Assembly: GCA_010015655.1 (NCBI GenBank)
Contig: ML976667.1
Coordinates: 1 to 64,000, forward strand
Length of the DNA stretch: 64,000 nucleotides
Source of the DNA: Bimuria novae-zelandiae CBS 107.79
Lineage: Eukaryota; Ascomycota; Dothideomycetes; Pleosporales; Didymosphaeriaceae
Direction: 5' to 3'
Both the position numbers and the translations under genes were made by a program. How positions within the stretch are numbered: position 1 is the stretch's first letter; each line of letters starts with the position of its first letter. This document shows, piece after piece, positions 21,932 to 33,356 of the stretch. The notes beneath the pieces were generated by a model. That model did not search any database. It saw only the letters and a program-made list of their open reading frames with translations, and was not told the DNA's origin.

Positions 21932-23348
21932 TCAAGCAAATATTATGTCTCCAAACTGATCCTCTCGTGCTTCATCCACTGCCCCACCGTACATGTACCC
22001 ATGAACGTAGCATTCTTCGATGATTTCGTACATATTTCCTTCCAAGGGCCGCATAACGAGTGGTACATTGAGACTTGCAATGATCACAATCAAATTATCC
22101 CGTCTCACTGAGTCGGGAACAAGACACATGTTTCCTTCCGAATCAATCGCAAATTGTCGACTCCAAAAGACTCCTCTGCGAAATATCTGAGATAGATGCT
22201 CCAAGTATGAGCTAGGAATTTCTGAGTGAGAGTATGCTTGATCAGAAGCAATCCGGTCTATCAGCATGCCAAACCCGTCGCCATAGCTCTCAGAAAGTCT
22301 GACCCCGTCTCGAGATGCACCTGCAACCAAGGCTTTCCAAATATCTCTTTCATTGGCGATGCTCGATTCCCCCGAGTTCACGAGCGCCATACAAGCTTAG
22401 ATGTGAGTTTGGAGTTTTTCGAAAACTTCAGGTCTGCTCATGTCTCTGTGATCTGTTTCGCGCATTGCAGGAACATTGGTCAAAGAGGCAACAGAGCTTA
22501 GTCTAAACACCCGAGTAATAAGTTTCCAGGCATCACTTCCTCTACAAACTTTATACGCCCATTGAGAGTTTCCCGCAGGTGTACAAGCCCAATTGGAGAG
22601 TGCTCTCGTCTCCACCGTCCAGTCTGGAGCTCAGGAGGGTAAATCACGAACGCTTTGATTGGCACGACCTGCCCAGCTCATGATTAACGGACCCTGAGCC
22701 TCAATAATGCGGGCTGCCATTTTAGTATACACCCTGGTAACATCTTCATTGTATTCAGGTCCTATCGCTAATATTTTAAGCTCCCGACCACCTGCGAGGT
22801 TTTGCACGGCGTAAATCCGATCTCTTGGGTCGGTTGCGCTATACCATTTACTTATGAAAAGTATAACGGCCAAAGGTATTGCAAAGTCGTCGCATTTGTA
22901 CAATTGAATGTTGAGAATCAAAGTTACAGCTTCCGCTGCATCTAAAGGTAGGTTATCCTTTGGAACTCCGTGTGAGCTTGGTTTGCGATATGACCAGGCG
23001 AAGCTCGAAATTTAGTTCCATTCAACTTGTTTATGTCCGCATATAACGAAAGTTTCTTGCTTCTTGTATCGCTAGTGCTGCCCCAAACATACGAGGGAGC
23101 TTCGTAGGTCCGGCGTTTGCGGATATGAATCTGTTTGAGGCCGCAGCAGATGTCTCCTTGGTCAGAGGGTATAAGATAAGCACCCTGATCTTTCGGTGTG
23201 GAAGCGGTTCGTGCTGATAGAAAGGCTGAGATAGGACCGCGTCTCTCGACTCGCAATCGTCGTTCTGAAAGGAATGTTGAGGCAGGGCTGCATCTCTCGG
23301 TTCGCGATCTTTTCTGCTCCAAAGGCGACGGAATAATCGGGGATGCAT
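21932..23348 (-). pseudogene. HET-domain (HET-6 type) pseudogene 2
   Basis: The minus strand starts near ATG 23348. A segment with IRVLILYP is followed, after a one-base shift near 23165, by YEAPSYVWGSTSDTR, the start of the HET domain. The core that should follow is missing: only about 130 bases lie between this motif and the next part, so there is an internal deletion. From 22921 to 21932 one frame continues through ATDPRDRIYAVQNLAG and LPS-stop-APDW, then the late part ending EECYVHGYMYGGAVDE, typical of HET-6-like C-termini. Two stops interrupt it: TGA at 22633-22631, where LPSW is expected, and TAA at 22399-22397, where Gln fits. It is a different HET subfamily from the copy at 15.6-16.8 kb, so this is not a recent duplicate. 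Confidence 0.85.
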
Positions 23349-25866
23349 CTTGAACCAGTATCCAAATCAAGAGAGTGGATTCATTTACGAGAACTGGGCA
23401 CCCATGTGGAAAACAGCTTTCAGCTGGGCAAAAATGAAAATGTGTTGGTACAGACTCTGAAACCTGAACGAGACGAATTATTCACGGCGAGGCTGGAGAT
23501 CGTGAGCGATAAGCATGGTTCCGTGGGCTTATTTATATAGTCGTGCGAAATGCGGCGAGGCTGAGCGATAGGCAGACGCATACCCCGCACCTCTTCGTGA
23601 TCATTGGTCTAGTTCGAAGATATGGTGAGGGTGAGCTTTACGGAACTAACATATTGGATGAACATGACCGAAGTCCTTCGCGGTTGGAATACGAGAGTTC
23701 TGCTCATAGGCTGGCCTGAAGAGACTAAACAGGAAAAGCGTTATGTCCAGGGGGTTGACGAAGCTGTGCATTTTCACCAAAATTCCTATAAAAGAGCCGA
23801 ATTCTTTGCAGGGTATCTATTGAAGACTAGGGCTCTAGATAATTCTTTTAGCCTTGAGGCTTTATTGATCTGTAGACAGTATGTCCCTTTTGAAATACTC
23901 AACCTGCGAGATAACACAACAAGCCACGCCACAAGAGGATTCGCGATTTGCTTACTCAATATCAAAAAAAACTTTTTTTATACTTTTTTTTTCGCACGAT
24001 TGATTTTGAATACTTCTCCGGGGGAACACAATTTTGTCTCTACTTTTTGTATTTGGTTGGTCACTACCTACTTTTTCCACACTGTCTCCTGGATAAATAT
24101 TAAACAATTAGATTATTGGTAAACTAAACATGCTAGCGTAAAGTGCATAGGCAACAGCATAAACTAAAAGAATAGACGTTAAGTTCAAACCACTACCTTC
24201 CTCTTCACGTTCAACTAGCAAACTCATCGATTACGGTATTTCCACTTCCTTCAAACAATAAAACAGAATTACGGTAAAAAGAAGCAGAATATCCCACACC
24301 CATGCCTCCCTTATACAACAATTTCCTCCCGATCCCGATTCCACACTCCACCAACTCCATTACTTTCCGGACATTGCCTCTCTCGCCGCAGGGAAAATTG
24401 CATTGCAGGTTGGACAAAAGGTTTTACCAGGTGCCACACCATTGACTTTCCCGCCATCGGTCGCAGACCCGGGTCCTTGGTCGGGACACGGATCGCCATG
24501 ACTGTTGCTTGAGATGTGACAGGCGCCTCTCGACGCCGCTCCGAGGATGCGAACGCTGTGAGAAAAATCGTCGGGCGGGTTGCAACAAAAGGAGTAACGG
24601 TGGCTCTAGTAAAGGCACATGGCTTGAGAATGCTCAAGTGCTGTTGTCAAGTAGGGAGTTGAGCTTTCGCAGAGAAAAGGGTGAATCGTTTTGATGTAGT
24701 TGGTGGTGTTAACATATAGCGGTAGCTTCGTGTTGTTATTTCGTCTGCAGTGGAAAGATGAATTTATATAGAGAGTCACTGAGTCTGATTCTTTCCACTT
24801 ATTTTGGGATCTTTGTGTCTTCAGTTTTTTCAATGTTTAAGCTTTTCTTGTTTGTTTGTTTGTTTGTTTGAGGTTCTGGTTAGATCTTTAACCCTGTGAT
24901 TCCTTGATTATGTCTATTCCTGGTGCTTTGACTTTTTTGAGTCTCTTAATCCTAGATGGTTTCACTCTTCGATTGCTCAGGATTCGAACTCTTTGAGTCT
25001 TTGTATGAAAGAAGGCAAAAATAGGTGCAAATAGGTAGCTGGTATAGGGATCAGAAGGACTACAGGGCTACTGAGTCTGGCAGAGTTACGCTCTGAATTT
25101 GGGGTGCCCCGGGTATTACACATGGAAGCACTGTTGAATGTGAGGATTGAAGGAGATATTGAGAAATTTCGATAATTCCATGCATTCGCCTCCTTTGATT
25201 ACAGTATTAGCTGTAGCGCTGGAGTTATTGCTGAGGCGTATACAAAGGATTTTAGTCATAAGTCGAAACGTCATGGACCAGGCCCCGCAGATACTGTCAA
25301 TGGCCGGTCTTGCGATCGCCCGGCACAATACAACTGAATGCTAGAAGATTCTAAGCGGATCAGGAAGACCGATCAGTTACGTTGTGCAAGCGGGAGCACG
25401 GATCTTTCACCTACCCGTTAAGTCAAGTCTCGCAACCTTTTCTCCTGCATATCCATGCATGGATGGACGCGCAACACTCCAAATGCGACATCCATCTCGT
25501 ACGCTGCCTAACACAGTGGGATTGCGGCATACTCTCTAAAGAAGAGGACCTTGGCCTTGTTTCGTGGCTAGAACACCTCAACTCTAAGGGCAAGAAAAAG
25601 GACATGCAACAAAAACCCAAGAACTACGCTACCTAACGCACACGTAGAACATCTAAGTCCCTTGCGAAGTGTCTACTTTGCACGTACCTAATTATTCGTG
25701 CGTGTAAAATTTATTAAAGCACTAAGATACTACTAAGCTTCGTGAATGAATACTATATCTTTACTACACCCCTATCCCCGATACCTCAGCCCACATTCTC
25801 ACCGCCTGCCTGCTCCCCCGATTCGCCCTCGCACCCCGAAACCCTACCGTCCTTCCATATCTCCCC
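23349..25866. other. Intergenic, AT-richer, no supported gene
   Basis: A TTTG tetranucleotide run lies at about 24848-24870. The plus frame 23622-24122 (ATG start, 166 codons) is AT-driven, with Phe/Ile runs and no domain. The other frames are shorter. Nothing was called. Confidence 0.5.
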
Positions 25867-26111
25867 TCACAGCTTAAAACACCTCTTCCCTAAACACACC
25901 TGACAGCAATCATCCTGTCCATTCACCTTCGTGCATTGCGCTAATCTTCTCAGTATCTAGACACGCACACACTCTCATATGGAATTTACCTACCGCCGAT
26001 AGGCAAACATCGCTTCTCCAAGAAGATGTTGACGTTGCGCGGTTCCTCGACGGGGGGCATGGCGAGGGCGGTGGTGATGAGCGTTAGGGTTGTGAGAAGT
26101 GTGAAACGCAT
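25867..26111 (-). CDS. Six-cysteine secreted pre-pro-peptide
   Basis: Exon 1 runs 26111-25994 and exon 2 25940-25867, split by a 53-nt intron (GTAGGT...TACTGAG...TTAG) that joins in phase 1. The product is 63 residues: a signal peptide (1-17, ending TTALA), a 17-residue pro-segment ending in Lys-Arg (33-34, a Kex2-type site), and a 29-residue mature part beginning with Cys35. Cysteines are at 35, 42, 51, 52, 55 and 60, that is C-x6-C-x8-CC-x2-C-x4-C, the C-C-CC-C-C order of inhibitor-cystine-knot (knottin) peptides. The short exon 2 is too small for routine gene finding. Secretion and processing are inferred. The role is unknown; effector, antimicrobial or signalling peptide are all possible. 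Confidence 0.72.
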
Positions 26112-26501
26112 TGTTGCTGGGCTGGTTGAGAATAATAGGGGATGTGTATAAAGGGAAGAAAATTGGGTGGTGGACGAGGATAGTAGAAATAAGAGGTGAA
26201 TGGCGGGTGTATGGGATGAATTTATATCTTGTCTGTGGACAGAGGTGTGCGCCTCAGGAGCGCTTGCACAGCGCATCTAAGCGTTTGAGAAGGCTTACTT
26301 GTGCTTATTTTTCTGGGCTGCCTTCCTCGTAATAGGATGTGTTATAATGGTTCTCCAGCATGGCTGGATGAAGGTAAGCTGACGAGAGGACGCCGCCGCA
26401 TCAGCACATGGTGTTTGTCCCTACCAGTGCCTTCTCCATACCAGTCATCCTCGCCCTATCTGTATCAAACACCTCGCTCTCAAACCCACTATGCAGCCCT
26501 C

Positions 26502-28306
26502 TTACGCCTTCCCCACCACAGCCTTCCTCCCTTCCTCCACCACGCCCCCAACGCCCCCTCCGTCCCCTCCCAGCCTCCCCTGCACATCCCTTCTCATCCT
26601 CCCTCCAACCTCCTCCCCCTCCAGCAAAAAGCTCAAATCCTCCAGCGACGCATTATGCGTCTCGGGGAAGACCAAAAACACAATTCCCGCCTGCGCAACC
26701 AACCACACGCAGTAAAAGATGTAATACTTCCATCCGATCGCATCGAGCGCGATGGGATTAACATACGCGTTGAAGAAGTTTCCCAGGCGGCCGATGAGTT
26801 GTTTGAAGGCGAGGCCCTGCGAGCGTTGCGTGTAGGGGAAGAGCTCGACGATGTAGGTGTAGGCGAGGGCGTTGAGGCCGATGTTGAGGAAGCTGTTCGA
26901 TCCCGCTGCATGGTTAGATAGCCCACATTGTACCCAAGGGTGCATCTGGGGAGAGGAGAGTATGATGAAGGGGTAGACGTACGGATTGTACAAGAAAACA
27001 AAGGCGATACTCGCCGCGGCGGCCGAAGACGATGCACTCGTCTCATATCTTGCGCTTGCCACCGTCCACGCCGTAAAGCACGCCGCCATGCCTAGCGCGC
27101 CCAGGATGAACATGTGCCGCCGCGGATACCTGGGTGCGATGATGGAGAGCGGAACAGAGTTGATGAGACCCCAGCAGTTATTCGACAAGATAATCTGCTG
27201 GATCGTGCGGTTGTTGTCTACACCGACCGTCCGCAATACCTTGGCGAAATAGTACGTTATCAGCCCGTTGCCCGACGTCTGTCCGAACACTCCGGTCAGC
27301 CCTGAGACAGCGAAGCGGTGGAACATGGCTTTGTCGCGGAACACGTCGGCCCAGAGGAAGCGCTTTGCGAGTTCTCTTTCGAGCTTGAGAGAAGCTTGGA
27401 TCTGCGCGTATTCGCGGCGGACGTACTCGTCGCCTTCGACGCCTTCGCTGTGATACTTTTGCAGTATCTCATATGCGTCCGCTCCTCGGCCGTGCGAGAT
27501 CAGCCACCGCGGCGACTCGGGACAGAAGGGGAGAAATACGACCTGTATCGCGCTGAACACGGCTTGCAGGAGACTGGGTATTCTCCAGCCCCAGGTGGAT
27601 TCCATGGCAAAGGTCCCCGTCGTCACACCCGATGCGATGATGCTGCCGATCCAGTAGTTCGCGCTGAACAGCGAGGTCATAGTCGCGCGCTCTTTGGCGT
27701 ATGCAAGTTCGCCAATGAGTGCGGAGGCTTCGCATATCACGAAGAGGATGCCGCTTCGAGACCCATCACAGTCAGTACCAGCCCAGTTAAGTCGGATATC
27801 CAAAGAGTAGGTGGAGGGTTTAGACACACTCACAAACCAAGCAACCACCTCGAAGCAAGAAATATATCCGTATTCCTCGCCCCCGCCTGAATCCCCGCGC
27901 CCAACCACATGACCCCCGACCCGAACGCGATCGTCCACCGACGGCCGAGCCACTGGCTGACCCGCGGCTCGAACGGGACCGCCATCACCATGCCGAGCGA
28001 GTGAATGGCGTTGAGCAAGCCGAGTCTCCCACTCGAGGGATTGTTAAAGTCTACGTACGTGTTAGCCCATCGTCCCAAGGTATCAGAAAATTCAGACCTA
28101 CACTCCAACCACGACGGCACCGCTTGGAGATTGTTCATTATCGACCCGTCGAACCCCAGCGTCCATTCCGTTCCAATACACGTCGGAACAAGGATGAAGT
28201 ACAAGAATCGCAGATTCCGTTTCTGGTACCATTTTCGAGTATCTGCATGCACGATGTCCATAAGGTGGAGATCGATGGGCTCTCTGGTCGAGGTTGCGGG
28301 AGCCAT
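26502..28306 (-). CDS. MFS sugar transporter
   Basis: Exons are 28306-28102, 28050-27834, 27753-26983 and 26892-26502 (527 residues); introns are 51, 80 and 90 nt. The last intron is a multiple of three, and removing it restores YNPFLNIGLNALAY. The typical sugar-porter marks are present: GFDGSIMNNLQ in the first loop, NPSSGRLGLLNAIHSLG, RWLLGFG before helix 4, the PESPRWL motif of the central loop, and FPETHNASLEDL at the end. Twelve membrane helices are expected and the protein should sit in the plasma membrane. It resembles the lactose permease/hexose carrier branch of fungal porters; the substrate cannot be told. The C-terminal tail is Gly-rich (GGDGGGVGGV). Confidence 0.9.
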
Positions 28307-28846
28307 GTTGTTTCAGGGCCGCCGAGCTGATGTAACGCTGCCGCGACAAGATTAAACGTCTCGGGTAGTGTGTGATTTTCCATCATGGGTGTTGTAAGAA
28401 GATTCGCCACATGGCTTGCGAATGGGGTTTAGTGGCTGTGGATAGGTATCGAAGACCAAGAGCCGCCAATGTGGAGCGCTCTGGAGGACCTTGTTGGCCA
28501 ACCAATCAGGGGGCAGTGGTAGGTAATGGTAGATATTCAAAGCATTATAAAGCAGAGAATCCTCGTCGCTCAGTGGTGTTCTCAAAATTGCGTATTCGAA
28601 AACGGAGGAAGGCTTGGAGGTTAAACGATGGCAATTCGACTTAATCTGAGCATCGGACCGTGCTAGTAAGCCAATTAGATATGAAAGCCAGAAAAATAAC
28701 AGCTATTGATCCAAAGACACGCTGTATACCGCTATTCCTACTGGTCTATGCTACGCTGCGACTCAGACTCGCGTTCCCTCTCGTCCTCTATCTCGCGCAT
28801 ATCCTAACATCAGGGCGAGGCTGTCGGCGCCGAAGTGTCGACCAAT
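28307..28846. other. Intergenic: transporter promoter and 3' flank of PEPP
   Basis: The transporter (minus strand) is transcribed away from this stretch and the aminopeptidase ends into it. No gene is supported. Confidence 0.6.
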
Positions 28847-30337
28847 CTAACCGCTCTTGACGATCTTTAGAACTTCGTCAATCTCCTTCGGCGTCGGTGT
28901 AAGGTTCTCGTGCCCATCCTTGGTGATTAGGATGTTGTCTGTACCTTATTAGCATCGTCCAGTACATGCACGAATCTCGAACTCACCCTCAATCCTCACA
29001 CCACCCACGCTCCAATACCTGTCCAACACATCTTTGTCAATGTATTTTGCTTGCTTCGGGTCCTTGAGATACGGCTCGATGATAAACCTGCAGAAGTAGC
29101 ACCCTGGCTCAACTGTGATAACGCTCCTCGCTGGCAAATTACCCCTCACGCGAAGATACTTGAACATGGAATCCGTGTCCTGGTAGTTCGCGTTGCCGCC
29201 GGTGTCGTGCGTGTCCATGCCTAGATAGTGTCCCAGACCATGTGGCATGAACGCCACACTTGTCCTTGCCTTCAGAATCTCGTCGGCGGAGCCCTTGAGG
29301 ATACCCAGCTTGAGCAAGCCGTCGATCAACACTTTGTGCGCGAGCTCATGCACGCCATCCCAGAGGACGCCTTCCTTGAGCACGGCAATAGTCTGCTTCT
29401 GCATTTCTTGCACGATCTTGTAGATCCCCAACGACTCGTCGGTGAACTCGCCCTTGAGGGGAAACGTGCGTGTGATGTCGGCGCAATAATTTTCCCATTC
29501 GCAGCCGGCATCCAAGAGCAGCAGGTTCTGGTTTTCGATGGGTGCGTTGTTGGGTGTGTAGTGCAGAGTAGCGCCGTTCTCGCCGGTGGCGACGATAGAG
29601 TGGTAGGATTGATTCTTCGCGTTGCGCTCGAGGCAGGACTTGATAAAGACGGCTTCCAGCTCTGTCTCGTTCTTCGCTTTGGGAGCTGCCTTCATGACGT
29701 TGATGTGGCCGGCGGTGGAAATCACGTTCGCTTTGCGGAGCAATGCGACTTCATAGTCTGATTTGGTGACGCGGCACGTCTCGATGGCGCTTTTCAGGAG
29801 GTCAAAGTTCTTCTGCTTGTACGAGAGAAATGTGATGTCGTCGGAGACCTGCTCGGGAATGGCGAAGATGGTGGTTTGGGCACTCGTGGATGTGGATGCA
29901 AGGTGCGAGTTGACTTCTACGGTGGTCTTTACTTCGTCGACATCGTACTTTTGCTTTGCCTCCTCCACGGTCATGGGCAGCCCTGACCAGATAACCTCAT
30001 CGGGCTCGATGGGAGGAATGAACAAGGTAAGCTTCTCACTGCCGATATCGTACGTGAGGTACGAATCTGACAGGTTGCATCCGCTCAAGTAGTAGAAGAA
30101 TCTTCGCTGTCTGAAGGGTGCTGCTTCATCGTTGTCCTGGGCCATGTCAGCAAATTCGTAGTTTGTACATACACGGAAAGAATCTACCTCAAGGAGACGA
30201 CTCTTCTGCGCCTCCAGATAGATGGTTCCCGTCTTATCTCCCCCATTTGCGATTATCCAGTCCGCGACCTTCTTCGCGTGTGCCTTTGCTGGGTATTTGC
30301 CCTTGAGGACCTCTTCGTAGTCCTCTGCCGTTCCCAT
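28847..30337 (-). CDS. pepP: Xaa-Pro aminopeptidase, PEPP type (M24B)
   Basis: Exons are 30337-30188, 30136-28987 and 28938-28847, giving 463 residues. The first intron (51 nt) and second (48 nt) have clean GT-AG ends and remove sequence that breaks the conserved SRLLEDNDEA and GGVRIEDN motifs. The N-terminal domain is that of aminopeptidase P. The C-terminal pita-bread fold has the dinuclear metal ligands in order: LLLDAG (Asp), ADITRTF (Asp), HGLGHYLG (His), TVEPG (Glu) and GVRIE (Glu). It releases N-terminal residues preceding proline and needs Mn2+. Start: ATG 30337 ([10 protein letters not shown]) is the first in-frame ATG, although open basic sequence continues upstream to 30481. The symbol follows the fungal family name. 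Confidence 0.88.
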
Positions 30338-30865
30338 GCTGACAAACGACCTAATAGAACGCTGCGGTAAAGCGCGGGAGCTGAGTTTAGCTGTAATGTG
30401 TCTCGAAAGGGTTGGCAATTTGTGCCCAGGCTCGGTCGATGAGTGTTTGGAAGCGCAGCAGCACGAGAGCTTGGAGCTCAAGATGCCGATAGTGGGGTGG
30501 TGGGGTAATTGGATTGGGCGGTTAGCAGCGGCGTCCGAGCGCCGTCGCTCCTGAAGAGGAAGGCGGAAAGAACGTCAGGCGAGCAATGACAGATTCTCTT
30601 TCAGTATTCAGGAAAAAATGTCTTTTCTTCCAAACGTTGCTAGTTCTAATGAGGAGCTGGAAGTGCACCCCGATCCCTATCGGTGTCGTATCCATGCAGC
30701 CTACTCGTACCGCGCAATCAATGCCACATATATCGAAACATGCCGTAGTTCAAAATAAATCAATTCCAAGATGCCGCGACCCACCATATATATCCGTGTC
30801 AACGCCGCCCCCAGGAACGCCAGGCCACTGTTCTGACATGGATAAGTCAGTGAGTCGAGCCTCTT
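30338..30865. other. Intergenic with upstream open leader of pepP
   Basis: The pepP frame stays open to 30481 with an Arg/Ser-rich, acid-poor stretch ([18 protein letters not shown]) that resembles a mitochondrial presequence but has no ATG. The rest is promoter and the 3' flank of the KRE9-like gene. Confidence 0.45.
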
Positions 30866-31855
30866 CTAGTCTTGCCAACGCCTAAGGAACTTGGCCATGT
30901 CATCCGATGGCATAGGAGCCGCTGCAACCTGTGTGTCGCAAGTTAATGTCTGTCCAAGGCGTACTGGGTCTGCGCAATGGATTCATCATCCGTGGGCTCT
31001 TGTTAAAGCGTACCGTGTTCTCTATGCTAGACACCTTGTGCGTCTGACTCTGTGTGATGGTCGTTTGCTGACTCGGAGTAGGCAGCTTTGTCGTCGCAAT
31101 CTTCACCGAGCTCGTCGGGTATTGCGGCTTCGCGGTTTTGGCCGTGATCTTCGTTGGAGGTATAGGCTGCATTGGTGCATATCGAGTGGCCCCTGTCTGC
31201 ATTGTGTATTCCACCTCATATTCTTCGTCGGCGACATCCGCTACAGCTGCCGCATCTTTGACCGTTGTATCAACATCCGCTGGACCAGCAGTCCCAGACA
31301 CCTTTTTCAAAGCCGTGACTAGGGCAGGGGAGAACTCCGCCGTCATGCCATTCATGGAGAAGCGATCCGAGAAAAACGTGTAGGTACCGCCCTTCGCGCC
31401 GGTCGCGATGATCTTGACGTAGCTGGGGTAGCGTCGGTCAGCGGAAAAGCATTGGTGTGTACTCGCGAGATACATACTATGCATTCTTCGGCGTGTCTCC
31501 ACCTATTGTCTTAACCGTCTTGCCCTCTGCCTTGCTACCTCCCTTTGCGAAGTTGCCAGACACCTGGAGGTCATAATTCTAAGTTGTGCGGTCAGCATCT
31601 CTTCCACCCATGCGAAAATATCCGACTGACAATCGTATTCACATCCGAAGCGTCATTCGTGCCAGCACATAGGAACACCTGGTATGTGGTAAGGTCGTCC
31701 ATGTTCGGCCCATTGCCAGCTTCCTTCCATTCTATTGATATCGCGTCTCCGCCCGTGAGCGTTGCGCCGGCTTCCGGCTTCGTGATCTGGAGGCCAGCAC
31801 TTGCCAGCGTTGTAAGGGCGGTGAGCACTGCCAGCGGCGCCAGGAAGCGGCCCAT
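30866..31855 (-). CDS. KRE9/KNH1 family cell-wall beta-1,6-glucan protein
   Basis: Exons are 31855-31631, 31578-31478, 31422-31014 and 30928-30866 (265 residues); introns are 52, 55 and 85 nt and all phases agree. It begins with a signal peptide (MGRFLAPLAVLTALTTLASA). The N-terminal KRE9 Ig-like domain follows (ITKPEAGATLTGGDAISIEW ... YQVFLCAG). The C-terminal KRE9/KNH1 domain has YAPMQPIPPTKIT and YPTSSVKIATTKLPTPS. The last exon encodes DDMAKFLRRWQD, the family's typical ending. In yeast these secreted O-glycosylated proteins are needed for beta-1,6-glucan assembly. Reading past the last intron donor gives a false C-terminus, so the fourth exon matters. Confidence 0.9.
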
Positions 31856-32405
31856 AGCTGCGGCCAGGTGGGAGGTAGCGACAGGCGGTGTGAAAACGAG
31901 CGACTTTGCGATTCAATGCGACGTGGGGGTAGCGAGGGCGGGGTTACGAGTATGCGCGGAGGATTGCGGCCGTCAGCGAGCGTGGAACGGCGAGTATGGA
32001 GAACGTTGAGCTAGGCCCTGATCTTGATTTCCCAGGTGGCGCGTAATCGATATCGGACGCGCCAGCGGCCAGGGGAACGCAGGAGCTAACATCGCCGCTT
32101 CCGCCGCTAGCCTCGACCTAGCCAAGCGCTGTGCATTCCATTCCTCTCAATCAACAAGTCACCAGGAAGAACGAAAGCCATCAGAAAGCCATGCATGTTC
32201 ATCGAAGTTTTCGGATTGAGTATTCCGTGTGTGCTACGTGGTATCTCAAAAAGCGTCCAGAAATCCTCTGGAAGCCATGTCGGAGCCGACCAAAACTGAC
32301 CCTACATATATCGTACACAAGCCTTGGCCAAGGCTGAAGATGTGAATCAAGACGCCAACTCCATCGCGAATAGTCCGACATCTCGCTCGACGTAGAAAAA
32401 AAGCG
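31856..32405. other. Intergenic
   Basis: This holds the promoter of the KRE9-like gene and the 3' flank of the cyclin gene. No gene is supported. Confidence 0.6.
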
Positions 32406-33356
32406 CTACCGTAACTTGGGCATCCTCAAATTGAATGATGCCGGCAACTTCGCATTCATGACTACGGCTTGGCCTGCTTTCTGCAGCGCGATCGTGGACT
32501 CTGTCAGCCGCCCCTCCGAAAGGAACTGCAGATCAAAGTCAAGTAGGAACTCAACGCAGATCTCTAGCCGGCTGAGGGCGATCTCGTCTACACCGCCCAC
32601 AGCTGCCAGTCGCTTTTGCGGCCACCGGTGATCCTCGAGCGTCTTCATTGCTGTCGTCAAGCACGCTAGAACCAGTCGATGCATGGTACGGTGCGTAAGC
32701 GGAACGTACTTTTCAGTAAGGCTTAGACGAAGGACGTACGAACCGGCGGCTAACCAGACCGCTGTCGATAGAGGACAGTACTGCTGTATGCGGTTGACAT
32801 AATCTTCTAAGCTGACCTTGGGGACCGACTTCGAGAAGAACTTGCGTGCCATGTTCGCCCGCTGCACATAGATGGGCTCTGCGCCTGCACCGATGTCACT
32901 AGTGATGGTAGGTTCATCATGATGCGCTTCAGGTTGCTCCAGTTCTGTCTTTGACGTCCTCGCTCTCTCCGCCGGAATAGGCGTCGCTGGCCGGGACGCC
33001 GTCCGCCTATGCACATGTATGCCTGGCACATTTTCTTTCCCTTGAGGGGTACTGGGCCGTGATAGAGCCGGAGTCGCCGGAATCTCGCCAGCAGCATTAG
33101 CCAATGCAAGTATCGACCGCACCAAGATCTTCATCGCGGTTTCGCGCGTCATGTTCATCACATCCAGCTCTTCTTCCTCTGGAGGAGAGGGTGCATCCTG
33201 AATACTGAGGCTGGCGAACTCGGGAAGTACCCCAGCGTCTCCTGCTGGGTTTGGTGCCGATGGCGGGTTCATCCCTTTCGGCGTCCGCCTCACTGGCGCA
33301 ACCAGCTGCCTAGGAAGGAGTGTCGCTGCAGGAGCGGGATGGCAGACTTGTAGCAT
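32406..33356 (-). CDS. PHO80-like cyclin (Pcl family)
   Basis: This frame is 316 residues from ATG 33356 (MLQVCHPAP). The open frame extends further upstream but without an ATG. The first half is disordered: Pro/Ser-rich with RRTPKG, SRPSTPQGKE and SRPATPIP, all possible CDK sites. The C-terminal 140 residues form the PHO80-like cyclin box: VSLEDYVNRIQQYCPLST, SYVLRLSLTEKYVPLTHRTM, HRLVLACLTTAMK and a VGGVDEIALSRLEICVEFLL stretch. Such cyclins pair with Pho85-type kinases in phosphate sensing, glycogen control or morphogenesis. The long upstream stretch to 34.5 kb may hold an extended 5' UTR. Confidence 0.87.
   Translation of the reverse strand: MLQVCHPAPAATLLPRQLVAPVRRTPKGMNPPSAPNPAGDAGVLPEFASLSIQDAPSPPEEEELDVMNMTRETAMKILVRSILALANAAGEIPATPALSRPSTPQGKENVPGIHVHRRTASRPATPIPAERARTSKTELEQPEAHHDEPTITSDIGAGAEPIYVQRANMARKFFSKSVPKVSLEDYVNRIQQYCPLSTAVWLAAGSYVLRLSLTEKYVPLTHRTMHRLVLACLTTAMKTLEDHRWPQKRLAAVGGVDEIALSRLEICVEFLLDFDLQFLSEGRLTESTIALQKAGQAVVMNAKLPASFNLRMPKLR

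Noticed and set aside
23622..24122. 166-codon plus frame from an ATG
   Set aside because: AT-rich with Phe/Ile/Asn runs, no domain, no splice or neighbour support.
25941..26276. Reading the peptide gene as one 96-codon unspliced frame
   Set aside because: That frame starts at a non-ATG codon and stops in the intron three residues after the donor, losing five of six cysteines; the spliced model is far more coherent.
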